From Microvirga mediterraneensis (GTDB lineage: Bacteria; Pseudomonadota; Alphaproteobacteria; Rhizobiales; Beijerinckiaceae), in contig NZ_JACDXJ010000001.1 in assembly GCF_013520865.1 (NCBI RefSeq), forward strand, positions 3,201,001 through 3,265,000: a stretch of DNA of 64,000 nt, read 5' to 3'. Below, in pieces: positions 17,039 through 25,217 of this stretch. Numbering within the stretch: position 1 is the stretch's first letter; every line of letters starts with the position of its first letter. Under the pieces are notes generated by a model. The model had not been told where the DNA came from and ran no database searches. It was given only the letters and a program-made list of their open reading frames with translations. Both the position numbers and the translations under genes were made by a program.

Positions 17039-17713
17039 TTAAGCCGCGCGAGAAGAGCCGGCTTTCTTGTAGGTATTGTGGATCGCGTTGAGCGAGCGCT
17101 CGAGTGCCGTCCAGAGTCGACCGATTTCGTCGGCCCCCTGCGAGCTTGCATCGTATTCCCGTGCGCCCTCGCCCGTCGCGAGAGACAGGGTCAGTTCGGG
17201 CCGATGGGTGATCTGGCCGGCCCAGACCGGGACCTGGAGCGCGTTCAAGGCGCCGCGCGCATCGGCCACCACATGAGCTTCCGTATCGCCATGCTTGGCC
17301 GGAGCAGCGTTGATCACAGCGGCATACGGCTTGCGGTGCTCGCGGGCGATGGCGACCGTATCCTGCAGGGCCGCGATGTCGAACAGGCTCGCCCGGGTGG
17401 GAACGATCACGAGGGTCGCTTGCTTGATCGCTTCGGCGACGATCGCAGACTTGTTCGGCGGCGTATCGACGAGCACCCACTCGTAGCCATCGCGCTTGGC
17501 CTGCTTGATGGCCTCGTCGATGTTGCGCACATTGTGCTTGAGGCCCAGGAACTCCTGGTTGCGGATCTTGTGCCAGAGGGACAGGGAGCCCTGCGGATCG
17601 TTGTCGATCAGCAATGTGGGGCGGGAAGGGTTGGCGATATAACTCGCGAGGTGAGCAGCAAGCGTGCTCTTACCCGAGCCGCCTTTCCGCGAAGCAAAGA
17701 CCAGCACATTCAT
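17039..17713 (-). CDS. Orphan ParA/MinD-type ATPase
   Basis: A 224-residue P-loop ATPase with the deviant Walker A KGGSGKST (two lysines), Walker A' region LLIDNDPQGSL and Walker B LVDTPPN. This is the minimal size of ParA-family positioning ATPases. No ParB or parS-like gene lies nearby, so it is an orphan, possibly of the kind that positions cytoplasmic protein clusters or acts with a distant partner. Transcribed alone. Confidence 0.85.
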   Translation of the reverse strand: MNVLVFASRKGGSGKSTLAAHLASYIANPSRPTLLIDNDPQGSLSLWHKIRNQEFLGLKHNVRNIDEAIKQAKRDGYEWVLVDTPPNKSAIVAEAIKQATLVIVPTRASLFDIAALQDTVAIAREHRKPYAAVINAAPAKHGDTEAHVVADARGALNALQVPVWAGQITHRPELTLSLATGEGAREYDASSQGADEIGRLWTALERSLNAIHNTYKKAGSSRAA

Positions 17714-18061
17714 GCCTGACTCCTCATAAGCCTGTTCCTACAGCCCTGCGCCTAGGGGTTAACCTATCTTAATATTGTTCACCTGTACCAGAGCAAGCAC
17801 TGATTTCCTAAATCCCGACGTATTCCCAAGGCGAATTTCACTTAGGACGGGTTTGACGGCTCGACTTCGGTCCATTGCGCGCGGCGAATTCCGTCCGCAC
17901 AGACCTCGAAAGGGTCTGACGAAGTCCTGATGAAAGCAGAAAGAGGCACTCGGAAATTGATCCGGACGGAAATTGAGAAGAATGCGCCGATAGGAACGAT
18001 CCGCTTCGGTTTCACCCATCTCCGCCTCGCGTGGATCCCATTTAAAACAGTTTTAGGAGCC
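17714..18061. other. Intergenic DNA upstream of the DUF1236 gene
   Basis: About 350 bp, AT-rich near 17760-17790. Minus-strand open frames here have no ribosome site or recognisable content. I see nothing else until the EcfG-type promoter at 18062. Confidence 0.4.
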
Positions 18062-18086
18062 GGAACCACACTCCCGCTTAGCCGTT
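18062..18086 (+). promoter_or_regulatory. EcfG-type general stress promoter
   Basis: GGAAC and CGTT are separated by 16 bp, the published consensus for the alphaproteobacterial EcfG sigma factor (GGAAC-N16/17-CGTT). It lies 35 bp before the DUF1236 start, the right distance for a promoter. Confidence 0.7.
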
Positions 18087-18120
18087 AAGCTCCAGACTTC
18101 ACCAGTTTAGGAGCTGACAA

Positions 18121-18528
18121 ATGTCTAAGAAGATCTTGTTTGCAGGCGCTGTTCTTGTTGCTCTCGCCCCGGTGGGCGCCTTCGCCCAGTCCGGCGGTGC
18201 CGCTGCCGGCGCGGCTACGGGTGCCGTGGGTGGCGCCATCGTTGGCGGCCCGGTCGGCGCAGCCGTTGGCGGCGTGACGGGCGCGATCGTCGGCGGCCTC
18301 GCCGACCAGCAGCAGCCGCAGTTCCGCCAGTACGTCGTCACCCAGGGCGTCCCGTCCTACGCCTATAAGGAAGAGGTCCGCGTCGGCGCCACCCTGCCCA
18401 CCTCCGGCGTGCAGTATTATGAAGTTCCGGCGGAGTATGGCGTGACCAACTATCGCTACACGGTCGTGAACGACACCCCGGTCCTGGTCGAGCCGGGCAC
18501 CCGCCGCATCGTCCAGATTATCCGCTAA
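18121..18528 (+). CDS. DUF1236 secreted protein
   Basis: A 135-residue exported protein. A signal peptide ends at GAFA|QSGG; a glycine/alanine-rich glycine-zipper-like stretch (residues ~25-60) follows; then the DUF1236 domain with QYVVTQGVPSYAYKEEVRVGA, YYEVPAEYGVTNYRYTVVND and LVEPGTRRIVQIIR. Function unknown; abundant in Rhizobiales. AGGAG stands seven bases before the ATG. The EcfG promoter just upstream suggests induction by general stress. Confidence 0.85.
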   Translation: MSKKILFAGAVLVALAPVGAFAQSGGAAAGAATGAVGGAIVGGPVGAAVGGVTGAIVGGLADQQQPQFRQYVVTQGVPSYAYKEEVRVGATLPTSGVQYYEVPAEYGVTNYRYTVVNDTPVLVEPGTRRIVQIIR

Positions 18529-18549
18529 GACGTCGTATACCGAGTTCCA

Positions 18550-18575
18550 GGGCGGCCCTCGGGCCGCCCTTTTTT
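18550..18575 (+). terminator. Intrinsic terminator of the DUF1236 gene
   Basis: An 8-bp stem GGGCGGCC / GGCCGCCC with a 4-nt loop and a run of six T. Confidence 0.9.
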
Positions 18576-18578
18576 ATG

Positions 18579-19661
18579 TCAGACCTTGCTCACCCGGGCA
18601 TGGACGACGGCCATGGCGAGAACCGCCATGGCGAAGACCTGATGCGCCAAGCCGGCCCAGAGCGGCACCGCGAGCAGCAGGGTCACGATCCCGAGAACCA
18701 TCTGCGCCAGCACCAGGAAGACCATTCCCATCGCCCGGCCGGCGGTCTTCGAGGACGGAGCGTGACGGCGGACGCTCCAGGCATGCCATACGGCAAATGC
18801 CACGACGGCATAAGCCACAAGGCGGTGGTTGAACTGAACGAGCAGCACGTTGTCGACGAAGTTCTCGATCCAGGGCTTGACCACGAACAGGGCCGAGGCC
18901 GGCGGGACCAGGGCTCCATCCATCAAGGGCCAGGTATTGTACGTAAGCCCGGCCTTCGATCCGGCCACGAGACCGCCAAGTGCGACCTGGAACAGGATCA
19001 GTCCGACGAGGATGCGGGGAGCATAGCCCGTTTGCACTTCCTGTCCGACGGAGTCGGAGCGATCCTTCAGGCCCGATGCTACCCAGACGAGGCAGACGAG
19101 GATGACGCTGGCAACCGTGAGATGCAGGGCAAGCTTGATCGGGGCGACGGCGGTCATGCCCGGCTCGAGACCGGAGGCCACCATGATCCAGCCGATGGCG
19201 CCTTGAAGCCCTCCGAGAGCTCCGATTCCGAGAAGGATCAGAGCCAGCCGGCCCTTGATCGTTCCCCTCGCCCAAAACCATACCAGCGGAAGGAAGAACA
19301 CCAGACCGATGAGCCGGCCAAGCTGCCGGTGCCCCCACTCCCAGGCATAGATGAACTTGAACTCCGACAGGGTCATGCCCTTGTTGACGAGTTCATATTG
19401 GGAAATCTGCCGATATTTCTCGAACTCAGCCAGCCAAGCCTGATCGGTCAGGGGTGGAATCGCGCCGGTGACGGGCTTCCATTCGGTGATCGAAAGGCCG
19501 GAACCGGTCAGGCGCGTGGCACCGCCTACCGCGATCATCAGGACCACTAAGGCGGCGAGGCCATAGATCCAGATGCGAATGGAGATCAGGGATCGGCTTT
19601 GAGGCACGCGCGCCAGCGGCACGCCCTCGGTGGAGGCTGCGACAGCCATGCTCACTCTCAT
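18579..19661 (-). CDS. ctaA: Heme A synthase
   Basis: CtaA/COX15 oxidises the C8 methyl of heme O to the formyl group of heme A for cytochrome aa3 oxidases, in the inner membrane. Eight hydrophobic segments are visible. Motifs include VGGATRLTGSGLSITEWKPVTGAIPPL, the histidines in FIYAWEWGHRQLGRLIGLVFFLP and in the second half NHRLVAYAVV and LAHQVFAMAVLAMAVVHAR. 360 residues, normal for the alphaproteobacterial type. The ATG at 19649 (MAVAAST) is an alternative start. Confidence 0.94.
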   Translation of the reverse strand: MRVSMAVAASTEGVPLARVPQSRSLISIRIWIYGLAALVVLMIAVGGATRLTGSGLSITEWKPVTGAIPPLTDQAWLAEFEKYRQISQYELVNKGMTLSEFKFIYAWEWGHRQLGRLIGLVFFLPLVWFWARGTIKGRLALILLGIGALGGLQGAIGWIMVASGLEPGMTAVAPIKLALHLTVASVILVCLVWVASGLKDRSDSVGQEVQTGYAPRILVGLILFQVALGGLVAGSKAGLTYNTWPLMDGALVPPASALFVVKPWIENFVDNVLLVQFNHRLVAYAVVAFAVWHAWSVRRHAPSSKTAGRAMGMVFLVLAQMVLGIVTLLLAVPLWAGLAHQVFAMAVLAMAVVHARVSKV

Positions 19662-19780
19662 CGTCGATTAGGGCTTGAACCCGGGATACGGACGTCACAT
19701 AGAGGCTATGCCTTCCAGAGGCAATTCATGCCGGTGACGCACCGTTACGACGCGACGTCGTTGATTTGAGGATTTCGGCC

Positions 19781-19990
19781 ATGGGCATTCGCTTGCGCAA
19801 GCTGATCGGCACAGTCGTGATGCTGGCCTTCATCATTTTCTATGCGCTCTTCGCGATGGCCATCGCGGAAGGCCGGATCACGCAGGCACCCAAGCTCCTC
19901 CAGACCGTAGCCTATATCGTGCTCGGCCTGATCTGGATCATTCCGCTCATGCCCCTGGTCCGCTGGATGGCGAAGCCGGATAAGCCCTAA
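19781..19990 (+). CDS. DUF2842 small membrane protein
   Basis: A 69-residue protein with two transmembrane helices (about 8-30 and 40-60), matching the alphaproteobacterial DUF2842 family of unknown function. The start ATG at 19781 has GAGG nine bases upstream. It is divergent from ctaA, and its stop overlaps the end of the convergent zinc-knuckle gene by 4 bp. Confidence 0.75.
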   Translation: MGIRLRKLIGTVVMLAFIIFYALFAMAIAEGRITQAPKLLQTVAYIVLGLIWIIPLMPLVRWMAKPDKP

Positions 19991-20181
19991 CCTCCGCCGA
20001 TCCCTTCGATGATGGTCCCCGTGCCGCCGCAGATCGGGCACGGCGTGACGCCGATGCGCCCCGTGCCCTTGCATTCGGGACAGATATTCTCACCCGCTCC
20101 CGGAGTTCCCGGCTCGGCCTGGTCACCGGGATTGAGCTTCGTATGGTCGGGAGAGGCCTGATCTTTCGGTGTGTCGGTCAT
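19987..20181 (-). CDS. Small DnaJ-type zinc-knuckle protein
   Basis: A 64-residue protein with two CXXCXGXG repeats at its C-terminus (CPECKGTG and CPICGGTG), the pattern of the DnaJ cysteine-rich zinc domain, here a single zinc module without a J domain. The N-terminal half is polar and probably disordered. Possible role: binding unfolded protein or nucleic acid. Start ATG at 20181; an upstream ATG at 20205 has no ribosome site. Confidence 0.7.
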   Translation of the reverse strand: MTDTPKDQASPDHTKLNPGDQAEPGTPGAGENICPECKGTGRIGVTPCPICGGTGTIIEGIGGG

Positions 20182-20250
20182 GGCTGAGCTCACATGAGAC
20201 TTCATGCGTTCAACGCGGAGGCGGAATCCCGGTTGCCTGACGGATAAAGA

Positions 20251-20275
20251 AAAGGCCCGCGGAATGCGGGCCTTT
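20251..20275. terminator. Bidirectional terminator
   Basis: A 10-bp stem AAAGGCCCGC / GCGGGCCTTT with a 5-nt loop, between the gene at 20283-20645 and the zinc-knuckle gene. Confidence 0.8.
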
Positions 20276-20282
20276 CAGGAGC

Positions 20283-20645
20283 TCAGTTGCAGATCCGGCG
20301 GGTCCGGTGCTCCCAGCCCCAGCCAGGAACCCATTCGCGATATCGCTCGGTCGTGCAGCGCTCCACATAGACTTCGCGAACGGGGCGCTCGTAATAAACC
20401 GGTGCCGCTTCCTCGACATAGACCGGCGGCGGAGGCGGCGGAGGAGCCCGGTAGACGACAGGAGGCTGAGGCTGCGCGACGGCCGAACCAACGACGGCAC
20501 CCACGGCAAGACCTCCCAGGGCTCCCAGAGCCACAGCAGCGCCGGGAGACAGGCGATCACGCGCTGCAGCCGGTTGAGCGGCAGCAAGGCCGGTGACCAG
20601 CGCCAGGGCCGCAGCGGTACCGGAAACAAGTCGGAAGATCTTCAT
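20283..20645 (-). CDS. Exported proline-rich protein with glycine-zipper segment
   Basis: A 120-residue exported protein of unknown function. The signal peptide ends near AAAQPAAA; residues ~35-60 are a Gly/Ala helix (GAAVALGALGGLAVGAVVGSAVA) of glycine-zipper type; then a Pro/Val/Tyr-rich stretch; the C-terminus holds CTTERYREWVPGWGWEHRTRRIC, two cysteines that may pair. AGGTG lies six bases before the ATG at 20645. Before the insertion of the 9.1-kb element it was the gene following the response regulator. Confidence 0.7.
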   Translation of the reverse strand: MKIFRLVSGTAAALALVTGLAAAQPAAARDRLSPGAAVALGALGGLAVGAVVGSAVAQPQPPVVYRAPPPPPPPVYVEEAAPVYYERPVREVYVERCTTERYREWVPGWGWEHRTRRICN

Positions 20646-20830
20646 GATCATCACCTACGACGGGAAAAAGGCTACGTGCCTTCCTCTTCATGCCATGAGA
20701 TATACTGTCCCAAACCTCTCCGAAAGCTGAACAGATTGTGGCAAAGCTTGGGCTTAGGGCAATTCCGCCGGAATGGTGAGCAGAGGCTTAATGCCTCCAC
20801 CCGTCCTTTAACGTTTCCTGCGGGTACCGG

Positions 20831-20917
20831 TCATGCACCGGCACTGCGCAAAGGCACCGACAGAAGCACGCGGACGAGGTCTGCCTGACGGTTGGTATCG
20901 GTCTTCCGGAACAGGTT
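20831..20917 (-). pseudogene. Detached 3' end of the LuxR-type response-regulator gene
   Basis: Reading the minus strand from 20917 gives NLFRKTDTNRQADLVRVLL, then SVPLRSAGA and a stop. This is the missing end of the GerE HTH and the natural C-terminus of the regulator whose first 320 codons lie at 30015-30974. Codon phase at the AACCT junction matches exactly, so joining the two gives a 347-residue protein. The fragment has no start and cannot be expressed alone. Confidence 0.92.
20913..20917. repeat. Left attachment core (AGGTT)
   Basis: The 5-bp AGGTT (AACCT on the coding strand) is shared by both junctions of the element. To its left is regulator sequence (TCTTCCGGAAC), to its right element DNA (TCTCTAGTG). 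Confidence 0.85.
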
Positions 20918-21041
20918 TCTCTAGTGATCAAAAGACACCAGCAATCACTGACTTATGAATTTTCGGACTGAATTCCTACGGTGAAAGTCGGAATACGTTA
21001 AGATTTGCAAAGGCTTAGAAGAGCGCGCAGACTCTCCCGTT

Positions 21042-21064
21042 GCCGCACAATCCTGTGCGGCTTT
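21042..21064 (+). terminator. Hairpin with short T tail
   Basis: An 8-bp perfect stem GCCGCACA / TGTGCGGC with loop ATCC, followed by TTT. A weak terminator or an origin-type hairpin. Confidence 0.4.
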
Positions 21065-21100
21065 AGGTGTTTGGTCGTGAGGTAGAGCCCGGACAATTAA

Positions 21101-21129
21101 AAAGCCCCGACCGTGGGGGTCGAGGCTTT
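21101..21129. terminator. Imperfect hairpin, possible terminator
   Basis: AAAGCC and GGCTTT enclose GACC/GGTC; the A and T runs on either side would let it act in both directions. Confidence 0.4.
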
Positions 21130-21147
21130 CTGATCATGCGAATCCAA

Positions 21148-21191
21148 GAGAGGACCGCCGAGTAGCATTGGCAACAGTCCTCTCCTTTTTT
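21148..21191 (+). terminator. Terminator-like hairpin before the DnaT-like gene
   Basis: An 8-bp stem GAGAGGAC / GTCCTCTC with a 21-nt loop, followed by CTTTTTT. It ends a plus-strand transcript from the left end before the first gene. Confidence 0.55.
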
Positions 21192-21255
21192 CCGGAAGTC
21201 AACTGAGAACGTGAGTTCTCAGAACGATGCCTTGCGGCCCTCTGGAGAGGGTCTG

Positions 21256-22218
21256 ATGATCGCTATTGTTGAGATGATCGATTCCATGCTCGCCACCGGG
21301 TTGGAACCGGTTGCGGTGCTTAACGCCATCCGCGAATTCGCCACGAGGGTTCGGGAGGAACAGCGGGCTCGGTCCGCTGAAAGGCAGCGCAAAAGCCGGG
21401 AGCGTCGCCGCTCTCGTGCAGGTGTCACAGTGACCCCCTGCCCTTCCTTTGATAAAAAAGAAAGCCCTCCCCCTGCACCCCCTCTAAAAGAAAAAATTAA
21501 TTCTATCCCTGTCCCCGAGAGAGAGGACGAGCAGGCTCGCCCGGTGCTCTCTCAGCCGGAACTCACCCCTGCGATGAGGGATGATGCTCGGAGCCTTGGC
21601 TACCTCGACGAGCAGATCGAACGGGAATGGCAGGCTCTGCGGGACTGGGCGGCGAACCACGGGACGCCACGAGACTGGGCAGCCCGGTGGCGGCGCTGGC
21701 TCGGATCGCCTCGGGCATCAGCCCCGGAAGGCTTGGCAGCCACCCGTGGCGAGATGCGGAAGCGCCTGCGGGCAATGGTCGAGAAAGGCTTCCGGAGCGG
21801 TGGCGGGCGGGCTCTTGCTGAACTCGACATCGAGCCGTTCCTGGACAGGCTGTACGGGCCGCGAGACGACGATTCGCTGCGTAATCCCGACCTCGTCGGC
21901 TCACGGGTCGCTTTCGAAACGCCCAAACCGTCCTGGCACGATTTCACGGCCACGGGTCCCGGTCCTTCGCAGTCCAACCCGCCGAAGCAGCCAGAGCGGG
22001 AGCGCGATCCGATGGACCCTACCCGCGAGCCCCAACCTGTTCCGGGCAACATCCCTAATTCGGTCTTCAGGTTCGCCGAGAAGCTCAAGATGGACAAAGG
22101 CGCGATGGTTGACCTTTGGCGGACCTTCAAGGATGCAGCGAAAGCTGAAGGGCGTATGAGCATCCATTGGCTGGCCGAGTTCGAAGCTTACGTGACCTCA
22201 GCTATGTGTGCGGCTTGA
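21256..22218 (+). CDS. DnaT-like phage-type replication protein
   Basis: A 320-residue protein. The N-terminal 60 residues form a basic amphipathic helix rich in Arg (RVREEQRARSAERQRKSRE). A central segment, about 100-150, reads MRDDARSLGYLDEQIEREW followed by DWAANHGTPRDWAARWRRWL; the W...HGTP.DW...WRRWL pattern resembles the DnaT-type single-strand-binding domain of phage replisome organisers. The rest is Pro-rich linker and a C-terminal helix. ATG at 21256 has GGAG eight bases upstream; the frame is open back to 21211. Assignment is by pattern and moderate. Confidence 0.55.
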   Translation: MIAIVEMIDSMLATGLEPVAVLNAIREFATRVREEQRARSAERQRKSRERRRSRAGVTVTPCPSFDKKESPPPAPPLKEKINSIPVPEREDEQARPVLSQPELTPAMRDDARSLGYLDEQIEREWQALRDWAANHGTPRDWAARWRRWLGSPRASAPEGLAATRGEMRKRLRAMVEKGFRSGGGRALAELDIEPFLDRLYGPRDDDSLRNPDLVGSRVAFETPKPSWHDFTATGPGPSQSNPPKQPERERDPMDPTREPQPVPGNIPNSVFRFAEKLKMDKGAMVDLWRTFKDAAKAEGRMSIHWLAEFEAYVTSAMCAA

Positions 22219-22221
22219 TTG

Positions 22222-22803
22222 TCAGAGCCAATGAAGCTGGGTCGGCATGTTGGGCGCGCTATGGTCCCAGACACACCAGACGTAATCGACGATGCCGCCA
22301 CCCGTGGGCTTCACCGGCTCCTCCCCTCGCTTCCAAAGGGTAATGCGCTTCGCGAACAGATAGACCCGTGCGGGCGGATTGCTGAGGAAGAACGGCTTGC
22401 GCTTGGCCGATCCGAGGAACGACACCCGGACGAGCATCGCGACCTTGCCGCTAGTGAGGGTCAGCGCGTGTTCGACAAAGGCTTGTGCGAGCTTGTAGGG
22501 CGGATTCGTGATGATGTGGTCGGCTCGAAGAGGCGACTTGAAGAAGTCGTGGTTGCCCTCCCCGTATCCACGGTCGATGAGGTCGGTGGAGATCGTCTCG
22601 ATCTGATTGGCTTCGAGAATTCGGGAGATCGCTCCGTCACCGCAGGCGGGTTCCCATACGAGACCAGGAAACGTCTCGACCAATAGGAGCTTCTCAACTG
22701 CGATAGGCGGAGTGGGATAGTAATCGAGCGGGTCGTGATCCTTGGAGCGACGATGGCCGCGAATGACGGGCTGCACGAATTCGGTGAGACGTTGATGCTT
22801 CAA
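22222..22803 (-). CDS. Orphan DNA N6-adenine methyltransferase
   Basis: A 193-residue SAM-dependent methylase. Motif I is EPACGDGAIS (51-60), and the catalytic motif IV is NPPY (100-103), typical of N6-adenine methylases of gamma-like order. It is short and lacks an obvious target-recognition domain, as phage orphan methylases do. The start is TTG at 22803 with a perfect AGGAGG seven bases upstream, so the unusual start codon is well supported. It converges on the DnaT-like gene with 3 bp between stops. Possible role: masking the element from host restriction. Confidence 0.8.
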   Translation of the reverse strand: MKHQRLTEFVQPVIRGHRRSKDHDPLDYYPTPPIAVEKLLLVETFPGLVWEPACGDGAISRILEANQIETISTDLIDRGYGEGNHDFFKSPLRADHIITNPPYKLAQAFVEHALTLTSGKVAMLVRVSFLGSAKRKPFFLSNPPARVYLFAKRITLWKRGEEPVKPTGGGIVDYVWCVWDHSAPNMPTQLHWL

Positions 22804-22998
22804 GGGTGAACCTCCTGTCTCTGAGAGGCTCTCCTAATTCCACTATCCGGCAACTAATTTGATTGCTTGACGGATACCGATTCGGTGTTGGGCACCCGAA
22901 TCGAAAAGGTTAAACACGCGGCATCGCCTGTGAAGTAAATATTGCGAGGCTCTCTTATGGCTCTGTAGAGTTTCGCAATCACTTAAACCACACAGGAC

Positions 22999-23919
22999 AT
23001 GAATACCTTATTACTTTCTTCTCCGGAAAAGCTTGCCCGCCTTCGGGCGGAGCTTTCCAGATCAGCCGAACATGCAAAACAGGTTTATCTCGCTGATCTG
23101 GATGACTGCGGCGTCAAATGGAAGGATGGACGCTACCGCTGTAAGGCGGTGGGATGCCCACGCTGCACACGAACAATCATCGGCCAGCAGCAACGGAAGG
23201 CCCACGCCTTCTTCGAGCAGATGGTAGGCCGTCCTACCAACTCTGACATGGCGCTCCTCACGGTGGTCGGCAACGGAACCCGTCATCTGGGTGAGCTTAG
23301 GGGAAACATCGAGGCAATGTATAAGGCCGCTCGCTATCGCGTTGGGTGCCTGTCCTCTGTGAGCCGCTGGAGCACATTTGCTGCCCTGGGTTACTACGAG
23401 GTTGATGCAGTCGGCGGCGAGCATCTTCCACTCCTGGGGACGGAGCGGCGGGCGCTGCTGCCTGAGATCGCGCCGATCAGCATCAGCCAGGACGGACCAA
23501 CCTGGATACCGTCCTATCACGCAATCGTTCACACCGGGCGTCTCGGAATCGCTGAAGTTCAAGAAGAGTTCTCGCGTACATGGCCGGTACCTGGGCAGGT
23601 CCATGTGAAGCGATTTCAACCGGTCCGAAGCGTCGAGGACAATATCAGCAAAGTGGTGAGCTACTCTCTGAAGAACACCTGCCAGATCGAAATTCCGACG
23701 CAGATGGAGAATGGGCGCTGGGGCAAAGTTTATGAGCCGTGGCCCGTGTCATGGCAGGCCGATTACTTCACGTGGCTGCATCAACGCCGAAACGGATTCG
23801 AGTTTCTTCGGTTCAGCATATCACCAGCATCATCAAGAATAATTCGTGATCTACCTTGTCATAATGTTGATAACACTGTCTCTAGTTTTGAAGTAGAGCC
23901 TATGCCTATACTGTTTTAG
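22999..23919 (+). CDS. Rolling-circle-type replication initiator (Rep), inferred
   Basis: A 306-residue protein whose motif order fits plasmid/phage rolling-circle Reps. An N-terminal zinc cluster YRCKAVGCPRC (Cys 48, 53, 56) is followed by motif I MALLTVVGN (84-92), a HUH-like motif II PSYHAIVHTG (His 174, 178) and motif III KVVSYSLKNT with Tyr222 and Lys225 as candidate nicking residues. The histidines are separated by three residues rather than one, so motif II is atypical. This rests on pattern only. The C-terminal 70 residues are not recognisable. It is the largest replication-type gene of the element. Confidence 0.5.
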   Translation: MNTLLLSSPEKLARLRAELSRSAEHAKQVYLADLDDCGVKWKDGRYRCKAVGCPRCTRTIIGQQQRKAHAFFEQMVGRPTNSDMALLTVVGNGTRHLGELRGNIEAMYKAARYRVGCLSSVSRWSTFAALGYYEVDAVGGEHLPLLGTERRALLPEIAPISISQDGPTWIPSYHAIVHTGRLGIAEVQEEFSRTWPVPGQVHVKRFQPVRSVEDNISKVVSYSLKNTCQIEIPTQMENGRWGKVYEPWPVSWQADYFTWLHQRRNGFEFLRFSISPASSRIIRDLPCHNVDNTVSSFEVEPMPILF

Positions 23920-23955
23920 TATAAGTACAGTGTACATATTTACTGAGGTGATTCC

Positions 23956-24249
23956 GTGGAAGATTTTATCGAGCGAATCAAGAGTTCGCCTATCAGCCAG
24001 AAGCTGATCGCCGCCAACTGCTTTACTGTAGCTGATACGGCAACCGGCGAGTTCGAGCCGAACAGCCTGAACGATCATTGGCGATTACACCGATTGGAGC
24101 AATGGTGTCGGCTGTACTGTAAGAATAAATTCAGACGACGAATCCGTATGGCTCTGGGTACTGTGACCTATGAGTTCGAGAACGCGGACGATGCAAGAAC
24201 CTTTCGGCGCGTGACGCAGCGCGTTCCTACTCTGATCGCTTGCAGCTAG
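23956..24249 (+). CDS. Small hypothetical protein of the element
   Basis: A 97-residue protein with a GTG start at 23956, supported by GAGGTG five bases upstream, 36 bp after the Rep gene on the same strand. The C-terminal half is basic (YCKNKFRRRIRMALG). No family recognised; its position suggests a partner of Rep. Confidence 0.55.
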   Translation: MEDFIERIKSSPISQKLIAANCFTVADTATGEFEPNSLNDHWRLHRLEQWCRLYCKNKFRRRIRMALGTVTYEFENADDARTFRRVTQRVPTLIACS

Positions 24250-24444
24250 TTACAAGTCAGCGCGAAGGTCTTGGATTTTTGCGTTAAAAGCCGCCCGAGC
24301 GTCATGAATTCGCCTTTGGAGTCTCTGTCGTCGATCTGCCTCCTTGCGGCCCTGAGCAGGCGTCATCGGTGGCTTCGGACAGGTTCCCGACTTAGGTGAG
24401 CCGGGCTTCTTGGGTTTAGTTTCGACGAGGTCAGAGTAGCGCAT
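24250..24444 (-). CDS. Small basic hypothetical protein
   Basis: A 64-residue Lys/Arg-rich protein: a Pro-rich N-terminal half (ETKPKKPGSPKSGT) and a C-terminal predicted helix (DRRQRLQRRIHDARAAFNAK). Starts at 24444 or 24450 have weak ribosome sites. Its composition looks coding, but it could be spurious. Confidence 0.4.
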   Translation of the reverse strand: MRYSDLVETKPKKPGSPKSGTCPKPPMTPAQGRKEADRRQRLQRRIHDARAAFNAKIQDLRADL

Positions 24445-24644
24445 GACCATATTTATGCGCGCCTCTGATCATCTCCATTGAAGCTCAATCAACTCAAGTT
24501 CGCTCGATGGCTTTAGCCTGCGAAGCGATTGCATCACGAGCGTTTCAGATCGATGAAGGACATTTCCGGCCCATCGGCTGCTTGTCCACGATCCGTTCGA
24601 ACCAGCTTTCCTGTAGCGGAAGCGAACAGTGACATGAGACCACT

Positions 24645-25202
24645 TCACGCCTGCACTCCTTGAAGAGCACGGTGAACACTCATCCGGCTGATGCCAAGAG
24701 TCTTAGCAATAGCGCTCGGCCCCTGCCCTGCCGCGCGCATTTCACGGACCTTTTCCACGGGAACGGACGGCTTGCGACCTTTTCCGGCATAGACTCCTGC
24801 CTCTTTTGCCTTTGCGATTCCTTCCAGTTGGCGTTCTCGCCGTAGATTCGTCTCGAATTCAGCAAACACACCTAACATATCCAGGAAAGCCTTGCCTGCC
24901 GCCGTGCTCGTGTCGATGGGCTGCTCAGTAGCTTTGAGCGTAGCTCCTTTCTCCTTAAGCATACGCACAATGTCCTGAAGATCACCAATCGAGCGGGCGA
25001 GACGATCAATGCGTGTAACGACGAGCGTATCGCCTTTGCCGATGAAATCGAGAAGAGTTGCAAGTTCGGCGCGCCCTCTTGTTGTGGTGCCGCTCGCCTT
25101 TTCCTCTCGAATCACAGCGCATCCGGCTGCCTTAAGTGCCTCACGTTGGATGGTGAGGTCCTGGTCGATGGTTGAGACGCGGGCATAACCGTAGAGAGAC
25201 AC
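24645..25202 (-). CDS. Small serine recombinase (resolvase/invertase)
   Basis: A 185-residue resolvase of the Tn3/Gin type. The nucleophile is Ser10 in YARVSTIDQD; LVVTRIDRLARS carries the conserved arginines, and the long E helix GVFAEFETNLRRERQLEGIAKAK leads to a C-terminal HTH (GPSAIAKTLGISRMSVHRAL). Complete length. Its likely role is resolving multimers of the circular element or inverting a segment; repeats upstream of its start (25218-25312) could be its res site. Confidence 0.9.
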   Translation of the reverse strand: MSLYGYARVSTIDQDLTIQREALKAAGCAVIREEKASGTTTRGRAELATLLDFIGKGDTLVVTRIDRLARSIGDLQDIVRMLKEKGATLKATEQPIDTSTAAGKAFLDMLGVFAEFETNLRRERQLEGIAKAKEAGVYAGKGRKPSVPVEKVREMRAAGQGPSAIAKTLGISRMSVHRALQGVQA

Positions 25203-25217
25203 TCTTAAACTCCATCC

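Larger units (their letters stand above)
20918..21255. other. Left end of the element: non-coding, hairpin-rich
   Basis: 338 bp with no gene. It holds three hairpins in a row (21042-21064, 21101-21129, 21148-21191) and a perfect 8-bp inverted repeat CTGAGAAC-N4-GTTCTCAG at 21203-21222. In the circular form this DNA would lie directly upstream of the integrase, so it likely contains the attP arm and the integrase promoter, and perhaps a small RNA or replication origin. Confidence 0.5.
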
